From an uncultured Oscillospiraceae bacterium (lineage in GTDB: Bacteria; Bacillota; Clostridia; Oscillospirales; Oscillospiraceae), in NCBI GenBank assembly GCA_944383165.1, contig CALWON010000016.1, forward strand, positions 1 through 38,859: a stretch of 38,859 nucleotides of DNA, read 5' to 3'. Positions 31,660 to 38,859 of the stretch are shown one piece after another (position 1 is the first letter of the stretch; each line of letters starts with the position of its first letter). The position numbers and the translations under genes are program-made. The notes below the pieces were generated by a model. It did not search any database. It was not told where the DNA came from and saw only the letters and a list, made by a program, of their open reading frames with translations.

Positions 31660-34284
31660 ATGGCTGAACTACACTATCGAAACACACCAGAACAGTCTCT
31701 CCAATCACTGGGCAGTACCCGCAATGGTCTGTCTACACAGGAAGCCGCAGCACGGGCTGCCCAATATGGACCCAATAAGCTGTCAGAAGGAAAGAAAAAA
31801 AGCACCTTACAGGTTTTTCTGGAGCAATTTAAGGATTTATTGGTCATCATCCTGTTGGTTGCTGCCTGTATCTCCGCTGCCTCAGGCAATTTAGAAAGCA
31901 CCATTGTCATTTTTGCTGTGCTGATTCTAAATGCAATTCTGGGCACTGTCCAATATTTAAAGGCTGAAAAATCGTTAGAAAGTCTGAAAGCTATGTCCTC
32001 TCCCTCTGCTAAGGTGATGAGAAATGGAACTCGCATTGAAATTCCATCTGCTGAGGTTGTTCCCGGTGATATTGTTTTGCTGGAAGCTGGCGACATGGTG
32101 GTTGCAGATGGTCGTGTAATTGAAAACTTCTCTCTCAAGGTCAACGAAAGTTCCCTCACTGGTGAAAGTGAGGGGGTTGACAAAATGGTTGAGGCTCTCA
32201 CCGCAGAACAGGTGGCTCTGGGAGACCAGAAAAACATGGTATTTTCCGGCTCTCTCGTCACCTATGGTCGTGCTACTGTGCTGGTCACTGCCACTGGTAT
32301 GAATACAGAGTTAGGCAAAATCGCCGCTCTGATGAATCAGACCCAGCAGAGAAAAACCCCACTTCAGGAAAGCCTTGACAATTTCAGTGCCAAGCTTGCC
32401 ATTGTGATTATGGTAATCTGTGCTTTGGTATTTGCACTTTCTGTCTTCCGCACTGGGATGAACATACTGGACTCTCTCATGTTTGCTGTGGCTCTGGCTG
32501 TGGCTGCCATCCCTGAGGCTCTGTCCTCTATTGTCACCATTGTTCTGGCAATGGGAACACAGAAAATGGCAAGACAGAACGCCATTATGAAAGATTTAAA
32601 GGCTGTAGAAAGTCTGGGCAGTGTATCTGTCATTTGCTCTGACAAAACAGGTACATTAACACAGAACCGAATGACTCCCCAGAAAATCTATGCTGATGGT
32701 TCTCTGTTGGAAGGGCAAAATCTGGATTTGGTCAACGATGTACAGAGACTGCTGTTAAAATCTGCTCTCCTTGCCAGCGATGCCACCAATGACCCAGAAA
32801 CTGGTACATCCATTGGCGACCCAACAGAAGTGGCTCTTGTCATGTTGGGGGAACTGTTTGGTGTAGATGAGGTACGTTACCGTGAACAGCATCCCCGTCT
32901 GGGTGAACTGGCATTTGACTCCGACCGTAAACTGATGAGCACACTACACAACATTGATGGAGTACCCACCCTTTTCACCAAAGGTGCCATTGATGTACTG
33001 TTGGACCGCTCCAAGTGGCTGTTAACCCGTGAGGGGCGTGTTCCCATGACCCCTGAGCGGAAAGAAGAAATTTCCCGTGTAAATATGGAACTTTCTATGG
33101 AAGGTCTGCGTGTACTGGCGTTTGCGTTCCGTGAATTGGACTCTGTACGTCCTCTGTCTTTAGAGGATGAATCAGAATTTACCTTTATTGGTCTCATCTC
33201 CATGATTGACCCACCCAGACCAGAGGCCATTCAGGCTGTTGCAGATGCCAAACTGGGCGGTATTCGCACCATTATGATTACCGGCGACCATAAGGTGACT
33301 GCTTCTGCCATTGCCCGTCAACTGGGTATTTTCCAAGATGGGGATGAGGCTCTCTCCGGTGTGGAACTGGACCAGATGAGCGATGCCGATTTGGACAAGA
33401 AACTGGATAAGGTTTCTGTCTATGCCCGTGTCTCCCCTGAGCATAAAATCCGCATTGTAAACGCATGGCAAAGAAAAGGCAACATTGTATCTATGACAGG
33501 TGATGGTGTCAATGATGCACCTGCACTGAAAAAAGCGGATATTGGTGTTGCAATGGGCATTACTGGTACTGAGGTCTCCAAAGATGCCGCCTCCATGATT
33601 TTGGCAGATGACAACTTTGCCACCATTGTGAAAGCAGTCGTCAATGGCAGAAGTGTATATGCAAATATTAAAAACGCCATTCAGTTTTTGCTGTCTGGTA
33701 ACACCGCCGGTATTTTCTGTGTTCTCTATGCCTCTCTGCTCGCTCTGCCTGTCCCATTTGAACCTGTCCACCTGTTGTTTATTAACCTGCTCACTGACTC
33801 CATGCCTGCCATTGCCATCGGTATGGAACCAGCACGGAAGGGACTTCTGAAGCAGCCCCCCAGAAACCCCAAAGAGCCTATTCTCAGTCAGGATTTACTG
33901 ACCCGTATTGGTGGTCAGGGTCTGTTGATTGCCATTGTTACCATGATTGCATTCTATCTGGGCTATCAAAATGGAGATGCCGCCCTTGCCTCCACTATGG
34001 CATTTGGTACTTTGACCCTTGCCCGTCTGTTCCATGGCTTTAACTGCCGTGGTGCAGAATCCATTTTCAAGCTGAAATTCTCCAGCAATGTATACTCTAT
34101 CTATGCATTCTTTGCTGGTGTTGTACTGCTTGGTTTGGTTCTAGTGGTGCCTCCTCTGAGAAGCCTCTTTATGATTGCTCCCTCCTTCGGTCTAGCTCAT
34201 ATGGGTGAAATTGTGCTTTTGGCTTTTATCCCAACCCTGGTCATTCAAATAATCAAGCTGATTGCGGAACAGAAAAACGCATAA
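31660..34284 (+). CDS. P2-type cation-transporting ATPase (Ca2+/Mn2+)
   Basis: The 874-residue pump has ten transmembrane helices in P2A order, an N-terminal cation-ATPase domain, the actuator motif TGES (167-170), phosphorylation site DKTGTLTQN (Asp328), the nucleotide domain, and the hinge GDGVNDAP (614-621). Helix M4 has AAIPEAL and M6 NLLTDSMPAIAIGMEP, as in PMR1/SERCA-like bacterial calcium pumps. The yybP-ykoY riboswitch in its leader points to Mn2+ export as an important role; the Lactococcus YoaB pump is a known parallel. The ATG at 31660 has AAAGGAAC upstream. It is monocistronic. Confidence 0.95.
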   Translation: MAELHYRNTPEQSLQSLGSTRNGLSTQEAAARAAQYGPNKLSEGKKKSTLQVFLEQFKDLLVIILLVAACISAASGNLESTIVIFAVLILNAILGTVQYLKAEKSLESLKAMSSPSAKVMRNGTRIEIPSAEVVPGDIVLLEAGDMVVADGRVIENFSLKVNESSLTGESEGVDKMVEALTAEQVALGDQKNMVFSGSLVTYGRATVLVTATGMNTELGKIAALMNQTQQRKTPLQESLDNFSAKLAIVIMVICALVFALSVFRTGMNILDSLMFAVALAVAAIPEALSSIVTIVLAMGTQKMARQNAIMKDLKAVESLGSVSVICSDKTGTLTQNRMTPQKIYADGSLLEGQNLDLVNDVQRLLLKSALLASDATNDPETGTSIGDPTEVALVMLGELFGVDEVRYREQHPRLGELAFDSDRKLMSTLHNIDGVPTLFTKGAIDVLLDRSKWLLTREGRVPMTPERKEEISRVNMELSMEGLRVLAFAFRELDSVRPLSLEDESEFTFIGLISMIDPPRPEAIQAVADAKLGGIRTIMITGDHKVTASAIARQLGIFQDGDEALSGVELDQMSDADLDKKLDKVSVYARVSPEHKIRIVNAWQRKGNIVSMTGDGVNDAPALKKADIGVAMGITGTEVSKDAASMILADDNFATIVKAVVNGRSVYANIKNAIQFLLSGNTAGIFCVLYASLLALPVPFEPVHLLFINLLTDSMPAIAIGMEPARKGLLKQPPRNPKEPILSQDLLTRIGGQGLLIAIVTMIAFYLGYQNGDAALASTMAFGTLTLARLFHGFNCRGAESIFKLKFSSNVYSIYAFFAGVVLLGLVLVVPPLRSLFMIAPSFGLAHMGEIVLLAFIPTLVIQIIKLIAEQKNA

Positions 34285-34315
34285 CCACACAGCATTCCCC
34301 CATTCACAAAACAAT

Positions 34316-34355
34316 AAAGGGCATATGGAAAGCCATCCATGTGCCCTTTTCTTTT
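34316..34355 (+). terminator. terminator of the P-type ATPase gene
   Basis: AAAGGGCATATGGA (34316-34329) pairs with TCCATGTGCCCTTT (34336-34349), then TCTTTTT. Confidence 0.88.
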
Positions 34356-34372
34356 TCGAACCAGAAATCTGT

Positions 34373-34401
34373 TTGACTTGGTTTTGTCTTTGTTCTATGA
34401 T
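34373..34401 (+). promoter_or_regulatory. promoter of the SUKH-like pair
   Basis: TTGACT (34373-34378), 17 bases, TATGAT (34396-34401), only 22 bases before the start codon. Confidence 0.65.
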
Positions 34402-34423
34402 TATAAAACGAGGTGAAATAATT

Positions 34424-35272
34424 ATGAAGTTCCATCTACCTATACAGGGCAATGCTGCAAACAGATTCCAACGATTACAGTCATTTATTGCTCAATTTGA
34501 CCCCAACTGGTTTAAACATCCTGAACCTGCAACAGAGGAAGAAATTGCACAACTCAAAGATACAGCAGGCATATCACATCATCTATGTACTTGTGGTTTA
34601 AAAACATTTCCAAAAGAATACCAATGGTTTGCAGAGAATTTTGGGAAAAGTGGTATCAATCTATCCTTCAATTACCACCTTTCTTTGTCAGCCATTGCTC
34701 ACAATCACTCCATCAATCATCATCCTCATTCACCTTATTTTTATATAGGGAATGTTTGGATTAGCTCCTATCTTGCCTATTACTATACAGATAACAATAT
34801 AGAACCCCGTTTAGTTTGGGTGCCATCACTTGACCCTAACAGCCCCTGTTATCAAGCAGCAGATTCCCTAGAAGAACTTTTATTTGCCTCTGCATTTTTA
34901 AACTATGCCTACTATGAATATAAATTTAAAATAAAATGTGCTTTTCCTTCCCACTCCATTTTTGTGGAGCATGTTATACAGAAATTTGGAACACCCACAG
35001 AACACAATTATGAAGTAATCTGTACCGCTTTGATGCAATATGTTTCCTCCATGCCACAATCACATCAGTTTGAATGTGCATGGTTTAGCACATTTTCAGA
35101 CCAATTTTGGTTTCAAGATGACCTATGTTTTATCTTGTCATGGAATCATGACCCAGACACAATATCAGATTTTGTAGTGGGATACTTTGGCAGCCATACA
35201 AGACATGGAATGGAACATATGGTATCCATCATGAAATGTAACGGTTTCTCCTGTACACCGATTTTTACCTAA
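34424..35272 (+). CDS. SUKH (SMI1/KNR4)-like protein, possible immunity protein
   Basis: The 282-residue protein has no function I recognise with certainty. The region EPATEEEIAQL followed by FPKEYQWFAENFG (about residues 35-75) fits the start of SMI1/KNR4 (SUKH) domains, which act as immunity proteins against polymorphic toxins. The rest is rich in aromatic residues (for example YFYIGNVWISSYLAYYY) and may be a second, unrecognised domain. The ATG at 34424 follows GAGGTG; the frame extends to 34262 across the terminator and is not used. The codon and base use is more AT-rich than in its neighbours, suggesting transfer. It pairs with the gene at 35313 after 40 bases. No toxin gene is in the window. 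Confidence 0.6.
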   Translation: MKFHLPIQGNAANRFQRLQSFIAQFDPNWFKHPEPATEEEIAQLKDTAGISHHLCTCGLKTFPKEYQWFAENFGKSGINLSFNYHLSLSAIAHNHSINHHPHSPYFYIGNVWISSYLAYYYTDNNIEPRLVWVPSLDPNSPCYQAADSLEELLFASAFLNYAYYEYKFKIKCAFPSHSIFVEHVIQKFGTPTEHNYEVICTALMQYVSSMPQSHQFECAWFSTFSDQFWFQDDLCFILSWNHDPDTISDFVVGYFGSHTRHGMEHMVSIMKCNGFSCTPIFT

Positions 35273-35312
35273 ACGAACTGTTCCACCCTACCAAAACAGA
35301 AGGAGTGATTTT

Positions 35313-35942
35313 GTGAGTACCGCAAAAGAATATTTGGATTTCCTATTCCAGCAAAACCCTGAATTTTTCTCACAGCCACCAGAACCATCCACATTAACAG
35401 AAGAAGATTTGCACTGGATGGAACAACAGCTTGGGTATTCTCTACCAGCCCAATTTCAGGCATTTTTAACCTGCTATCAACTGGAAGAAATCATGGTATA
35501 TCTCACATTTTGTGGGGAATTGGCTGCAAGCCTCTACTACTCATTTTCAAAAGAAAAACATGGGTATCTGCCCAGTGATAGCATTGATTTTGTAGTGGTA
35601 GATTTTAAGTGGTATCCCATCTATGGAACCTCTGGATCTGACTATCTTACACAGTTCAAGCACGATGAATTGTGTGAATGTTGGCTGACTGCTGGTTTTA
35701 TCCATATTGGAGATTTCTATATGGAGTCTTATTATGTCTTTTACGATTTATTAACGGGAAAAGTCTATTATATCCACAATGAAGAAATTATGGAATCTCC
35801 TGTTGATTGGGATGATAGGGGCAATATCAGACACTTTATGTTAAACCATGCCAGCATTCTCTGCAATGAATGGAATGATTTCTTACATTTGGTTTGTTTG
35901 GGTGAACCTTATGATGAAGATAATATGCTGTTTTTAAAATAA
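35313..35942 (+). CDS. SUKH (SMI1/KNR4)-like protein, possible immunity protein
   Basis: The 209-residue protein is a fairly clear SUKH-type protein. Its N-terminal helix reads LTEEDLHWMEQQLGYSLPAQ (a typical eeeI..lE..lg..LP pattern). A strand pair FIHIGDFYMESYYVFYDL leads to TGKVYYIHNEE, and the closing helix NEWNDFLHLV is the usual end of the fold. Such proteins neutralise secreted toxin domains in contact-dependent or T6SS/T7SS-type systems. The start is GTG at 35313 with AAGGAG 8 bases upstream. It shares a transcript with the gene before it. Whether it protects against a specific toxin is unknown. Confidence 0.68.
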   Translation: MSTAKEYLDFLFQQNPEFFSQPPEPSTLTEEDLHWMEQQLGYSLPAQFQAFLTCYQLEEIMVYLTFCGELAASLYYSFSKEKHGYLPSDSIDFVVVDFKWYPIYGTSGSDYLTQFKHDELCECWLTAGFIHIGDFYMESYYVFYDLLTGKVYYIHNEEIMESPVDWDDRGNIRHFMLNHASILCNEWNDFLHLVCLGEPYDEDNMLFLK

Positions 35943-36053
35943 TTTTCAGGATAAATTGGGAAACAAATTTCACCAAAAGAACTACTGGAATTTCATATGA
36001 AAGAACTGTGTTACTAACCAGTCCTATCTGACACAACAAAATGATATAGTAAT

Positions 36054-36096
36054 AAAAAAACCAGCAGAAAGTTTCCCACTTTCTGCTGGTTTTTTG
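36054..36096. terminator. bidirectional terminator between SUKH pair and GPH symporter gene
   Basis: AAAAAACCAGCAGAAAG pairs with its complement (36055-36071 with 36079-36095) around a 7-nt loop, with T runs on both strands. Confidence 0.9.
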
Positions 36097-36127
36097 CTTA
36101 TTTTTACTCTGTAACAGTTCTATTGTA

Positions 36128-37705
36128 TCAGTTGCGGAACTCCTCAGGTACCTGATCAATAGTAACCCATTTCTTCATGGCTTCTTCCACACTCATACCA
36201 TTGTCAATGGCATGTTTGCGGGCAGCATTGACTGCCTGAATCTCTTTCATACGCTCACCAGTCAAGGTATATCCCTTCATGGCAATCAAGGTTGCAGCCC
36301 ATGCCACCATAGGGATAATGCAGAACAGAATGATAACAACCCAGTTCATACCTGGACGGAAGGGGTCATCACCGCCTGGCAGGGCAGCTGTAAAGCCGAT
36401 GGCAGCAGCAGCCAAACCCACCACAGAGGAACTGAGAGAGGATACCAGCTTATCGACTAGAGAGAACAGGGTTCCAATGATGCCAGGAACGAAGTTACCA
36501 GTGCGGTAAGTTTCATAGTCAGAACAGTCAGCTACCATGGGAATAGGCATATCCGCAGTTGCATAATAGGCACCATAGCCAATACCAAAGAACAACACAA
36601 ACAAAATGGTATACAAGTTAATGGACAGTTTCCCATCTGTAAAGAGAGAGAGGTGGAAGGCAGGGTTATCTGGGCTCCACAAAATCAGCAGAACCAAAAC
36701 TGCCACATACATCACCAGAGCTACACTGACATAACGCATCAAAGAGGCACGCTGTCCCTGCTTTTGAGAGGTGCGTACAGTCAGTACAAAGAAGGGGGCA
36801 GAAAATACATAGCCCATAATCATCATAGGCAGATACAGACCATCATAGTTGCCCATCATACCACCATATAGCATACACAAAACAGCGGTATTGGTGGCGA
36901 TTGCCAGTGCCAGCTTACAGCCTGCACCAGCCACCATGAGACGCTGTAACGGCTCATTGGAGCGAATGATGCTCAAATACTCAGACACTTTCACCTTCTG
37001 CTGTGCCTTGCTGCCCAGTCCAAAGTACTCTGGTCTATCCTTCTCCCAAATACCAATCACAGCCAGTGCAGTCAGTGCAATGGAAATGATAATAGAAACA
37101 GGAATCAGCGCATTAAAAAATGCCTGTGTGGTGTAGTCACCCACTTTAGAACGAATCACAGGAGCCAAAACCTGAATGGCACCCATACCCACCATACTGG
37201 CTACCAGATTGAACACGGTAAACATAGGACGCTGCTTGGGGTCGTTGGTCAACACAGTTTGAGCAGAACGGGTAACAGAGGTCTGGAAGGTATATCCAAT
37301 GACATAAATGGCATAAAACAGCACATACAGCGTATACCGCAGCCACATGGTGCTTTCTGGTACCAACTGGGTACAGAAATAGAGCAATATGGAGCTGATT
37401 GCCATAATCAGATTTCCCAAAATCATATAGGGACGGAATTTACCAAATTTACCATTGGTTTTGTCAATCAAAGCACCAATGATAGGGTCCGTAATGGCAT
37501 CGAAAAGACGCATTATTGTGACCATTGTGCTGGCAAATACAACCAGCAATCCCAATACACCGCCATAGTAGGCAATGTAGGAAGATGTCAAAATATAGTA
37601 GACATTGGTTGCACCATTGTTAAATGGAAACAGCACCAACTGATAGGGCTTTGCCCGATTCAGGCGTGGACTGCCTGAATTGTTTTTATTTGTATTCTCG
37701 TTCAT
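36128..37705 (-). CDS. GPH-family sugar:cation symporter
   Basis: The 525-residue protein has 12 helices and the signatures of glycoside-pentoside-hexuronide symporters: PFNNGATNVYYILTSSY in helix 1, the DAITDPIIGALIDKTNGKFG loop between helices 2 and 3 followed by FRPYMILG, and MPIPMVADCSDYE between helices 8 and 9, with extended polar tails. It should take up a glycoside or oligosaccharide with Na+ or H+. The ATG at 37705 follows AAGAGGAAA. It lies downstream of a small membrane protein and a GH3 enzyme, so the three probably form a sugar-utilisation unit; the substrate is unknown. Confidence 0.92.
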   Translation of the reverse strand: MNENTNKNNSGSPRLNRAKPYQLVLFPFNNGATNVYYILTSSYIAYYGGVLGLLVVFASTMVTIMRLFDAITDPIIGALIDKTNGKFGKFRPYMILGNLIMAISSILLYFCTQLVPESTMWLRYTLYVLFYAIYVIGYTFQTSVTRSAQTVLTNDPKQRPMFTVFNLVASMVGMGAIQVLAPVIRSKVGDYTTQAFFNALIPVSIIISIALTALAVIGIWEKDRPEYFGLGSKAQQKVKVSEYLSIIRSNEPLQRLMVAGAGCKLALAIATNTAVLCMLYGGMMGNYDGLYLPMMIMGYVFSAPFFVLTVRTSQKQGQRASLMRYVSVALVMYVAVLVLLILWSPDNPAFHLSLFTDGKLSINLYTILFVLFFGIGYGAYYATADMPIPMVADCSDYETYRTGNFVPGIIGTLFSLVDKLVSSLSSSVVGLAAAAIGFTAALPGGDDPFRPGMNWVVIILFCIIPMVAWAATLIAMKGYTLTGERMKEIQAVNAARKHAIDNGMSVEEAMKKWVTIDQVPEEFRN

Positions 37706-37735
37706 GTGATTTCCTCTTTCAACTGCCACAGAAGA

Positions 37736-37759
37736 CCATCCCGCCCGAAAGCAGGACGG
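37736..37759 (-). other. intercistronic hairpin before the GPH symporter gene
   Basis: On the minus strand CCGTCCTGC pairs with GCGGGATGG (two G-T wobbles). There is no T tract after it, so it is more likely a processing or stability element than a terminator. Confidence 0.5.
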
Positions 37760-37799
37760 CCTTCATCATGGCATTCCTTAGATAAATGGGTCTTTTACT

Positions 37800-38219
37800 T
37801 TACTTCACGGATTTGCAGAAAGAGCCGATAACCAGCAAAATATTTGCAGCCAGCAGGCAAACAGCAGCACCAACGACAAAGGAGAACACAGTCCAACCAG
37901 CAGCATTGTTTGCATTGAAGGAAAACAGACCTGCAATCAGCATCACACGCTGGCTGACACACTGATTAAACACATACATAAACAGTGCAATGGCAGCAAT
38001 GACAGAAACTGCAGCAATGGGGTCATGGTTGCCATTCTTCATGGGGGAGTAAATGGCTACAATCACCAATGCAATGGCTACTACGCCAGCAGCAATCACC
38101 GTGGAGAGACCACTCAGTGCATTATCTCCAGAGCTGCTCAATACAGTGCAGACCAAACCTGCAATACCAAGAATGGCTGCCAGGACGTTGAAATAAAATC
38201 CAATCGCATTCTTTTTCAT
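37800..38219 (-). CDS. four-helix integral membrane protein
   Basis: The 139-residue protein has four hydrophobic helices (about 8-28, 40-62, 72-90 and 108-133) and only short loops, with a lysine start (MKKNAIGFYFN). I do not recognise a family. The gene lies one base after the stop of the GH3 enzyme and follows GAGGAGGAA, so it is tightly cotranscribed. By position it could help anchor or assist the membrane-bound enzyme or the symporter, but that is inference. The frame to 38276 lies inside the upstream gene and is not used. Confidence 0.85.
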   Translation of the reverse strand: MKKNAIGFYFNVLAAILGIAGLVCTVLSSSGDNALSGLSTVIAAGVVAIALVIVAIYSPMKNGNHDPIAAVSVIAAIALFMYVFNQCVSQRVMLIAGLFSFNANNAAGWTVFSFVVGAAVCLLAANILLVIGSFCKSVK

Positions 38220-38220
38220 C

Positions 38221-38859
38221 TTAGACTTCCTCCTCTTTGCCCTTGGAGGACATAACATACATGGCTGCACCCACAACCATCAGTACGCCAGACACACCAG
38301 CAATACCATAGTAGGTTGCTCTCCACCAAGTCATTTGCTTCTCAACACGGGTGGTTGCATTGTAACGGTTCATCAGGTTACTCTCAGTCCAAGCATAGAT
38401 GTTCTTGTGAACCGCCTCTTTCAGCTTCAGCTGCAAGTTTGCATCACCATCAATGAAGTTTGCATCCAGTCCTCTGCCCTCAATCAGGTTCTGGAACAGG
38501 TTGGAGCTCTGCAATGTGGTGGTCTTATAGAAGCCAGACTGACCACGGGTATCAAAACAGGTAGTACCAGCATTCAGAACTGCACTCCACAGGTCTACAT
38601 CGTCATAAATATCGGTGACAGCATAGCCAATGAAGCCCCACTCGTTTGCCAGAATCTCGGTCATCAGACCTTCACTGGTGGTACACTCAATGGAACCAAT
38701 CTTGGAGAAAGAAGTCATCAGACCACGCATACCAGCGTCATAGTCCTCAGTATCATACTTGGTTGCCTCAAAAGCAATCTGATAGGCACGCAGATCCACC
38801 TCACGGGCACGCTGCTCAGTCATATAGGGAGACACGCCGCCACGCTCAGACTCCTGGTC
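38221..38859 (-). CDS. glycoside hydrolase family 3 enzyme, C-terminal part, membrane anchored (partial)
   Basis: The visible 212 residues are the C-terminal end of a protein that continues past the window edge. REVDLRAYQIAFEATKY, GLMTSFSKIGSIECTTS and ILANEWGFIGYAVTD are the family 3 (beta/alpha) barrel motifs around the catalytic Asp in VTD. In ordinary beta-glucosidases this barrel comes first; here it comes last, the circularly permuted order known from some ruminal clostridial enzymes. The protein then ends with one transmembrane helix (about 22 residues, YYGIAGVSGVLMVVG) and a KGKEEEV tail, so it is probably anchored to the membrane. The N-terminus and any signal peptide are outside. 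Confidence 0.87.
   Translation of the reverse strand, partial: DQESERGGVSPYMTEQRAREVDLRAYQIAFEATKYDTEDYDAGMRGLMTSFSKIGSIECTTSEGLMTEILANEWGFIGYAVTDIYDDVDLWSAVLNAGTTCFDTRGQSGFYKTTTLQSSNLFQNLIEGRGLDANFIDGDANLQLKLKEAVHKNIYAWTESNLMNRYNATTRVEKQMTWWRATYYGIAGVSGVLMVVGAAMYVMSSKGKEEEV

Noticed and set aside
34262..34423. N-terminal extension of the first SUKH-like gene
   Set aside because: The extension overlaps the end and terminator of the P-type ATPase gene. The promoter and ribosome site lie just before the ATG at 34424.
1..38859. CRISPR arrays, insertion sequences, prophage or integrase genes, attachment sites
   Set aside because: No regularly spaced direct repeats, transposase or integrase motifs, or direct repeats flanking a gene block were seen.

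Overview
The window reads as chromosomal DNA of a gut-type anaerobic member of the Clostridia, most likely Oscillospiraceae or a near relative; I cannot name the genus. The pointers are strong AGGAGG-type ribosome sites, sigma-A promoters with 17-base spacers, a ptb-buk butyrate pair, rubrerythrin, long-form HPF, SecA with a SEC-C zinc tail, glycine and yybP-ykoY riboswitches, and a membrane-anchored family 3 glycoside hydrolase next to a GPH sugar symporter. Most genes are housekeeping or transport genes, in short units that end in strong and often bidirectional intrinsic terminators. I saw no insertion sequence, prophage, integrase or CRISPR array.

Layout. 1-9.8 kb, mostly minus strand: tRNA-Gly(TCC); a CNNM/CorC-type membrane protein behind a structured leader with a terminator; a solitary aspartate carbamoyltransferase carrying a PyrI-like zinc tail; two tandem small membrane proteins, one sharing its N-terminus with that enzyme; YchF; a DUF1294 protein (plus strand); a DUF975 membrane protein; a beta-CASP nuclease-like MBL protein; a Cof-type HAD phosphatase; and a second CorC-like protein lacking DUF21. 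9.8-12.2 kb, plus strand: ClC antiporter, rubrerythrin, glyoxalase-like protein. 12.2-15.6 kb, minus strand: SpoU RNA methyltransferase, amidohydrolase, sodium:solute symporter. 15.8-19 kb, plus strand: HPF, DUF2500 protein, ptb, buk. 19-20.7 kb, minus strand: AGCS symporter under a tandem glycine riboswitch. 20.9-34.3 kb, plus strand: secA, a chemoreceptor with a sigma-28-like promoter, a branched-chain amino acid ABC operon (livJ-H-M-G-F) behind a leader ORF, and a P2-type cation ATPase under a yybP-ykoY riboswitch. 34.4-35.9 kb: two orphan SUKH-like proteins. 36.1 kb to the end, minus strand: GPH symporter, a four-helix membrane protein and the C-terminal end of a GH3 enzyme.

The most interesting signals are regulatory. 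(1) Upstream of livJ there is a promoter, a ribosome site, an 82-codon ORF whose second half is crowded with Ile/Leu/Val codons, a possible antiterminator and a terminator. Together they form a classical attenuator geometry for a branched-chain amino acid transporter. (2) The CNNM gene has a promoter followed by a folded leader and an intrinsic terminator placed directly before the ribosome site, which suggests a metal- or ion-responsive cis-RNA that I do not recognise. (3) PyrB carries only the zinc module of PyrI, and a neighbouring small gene carries a near-identical copy of part of its first codons. These are readings by eye, and no folding or homology search was run.
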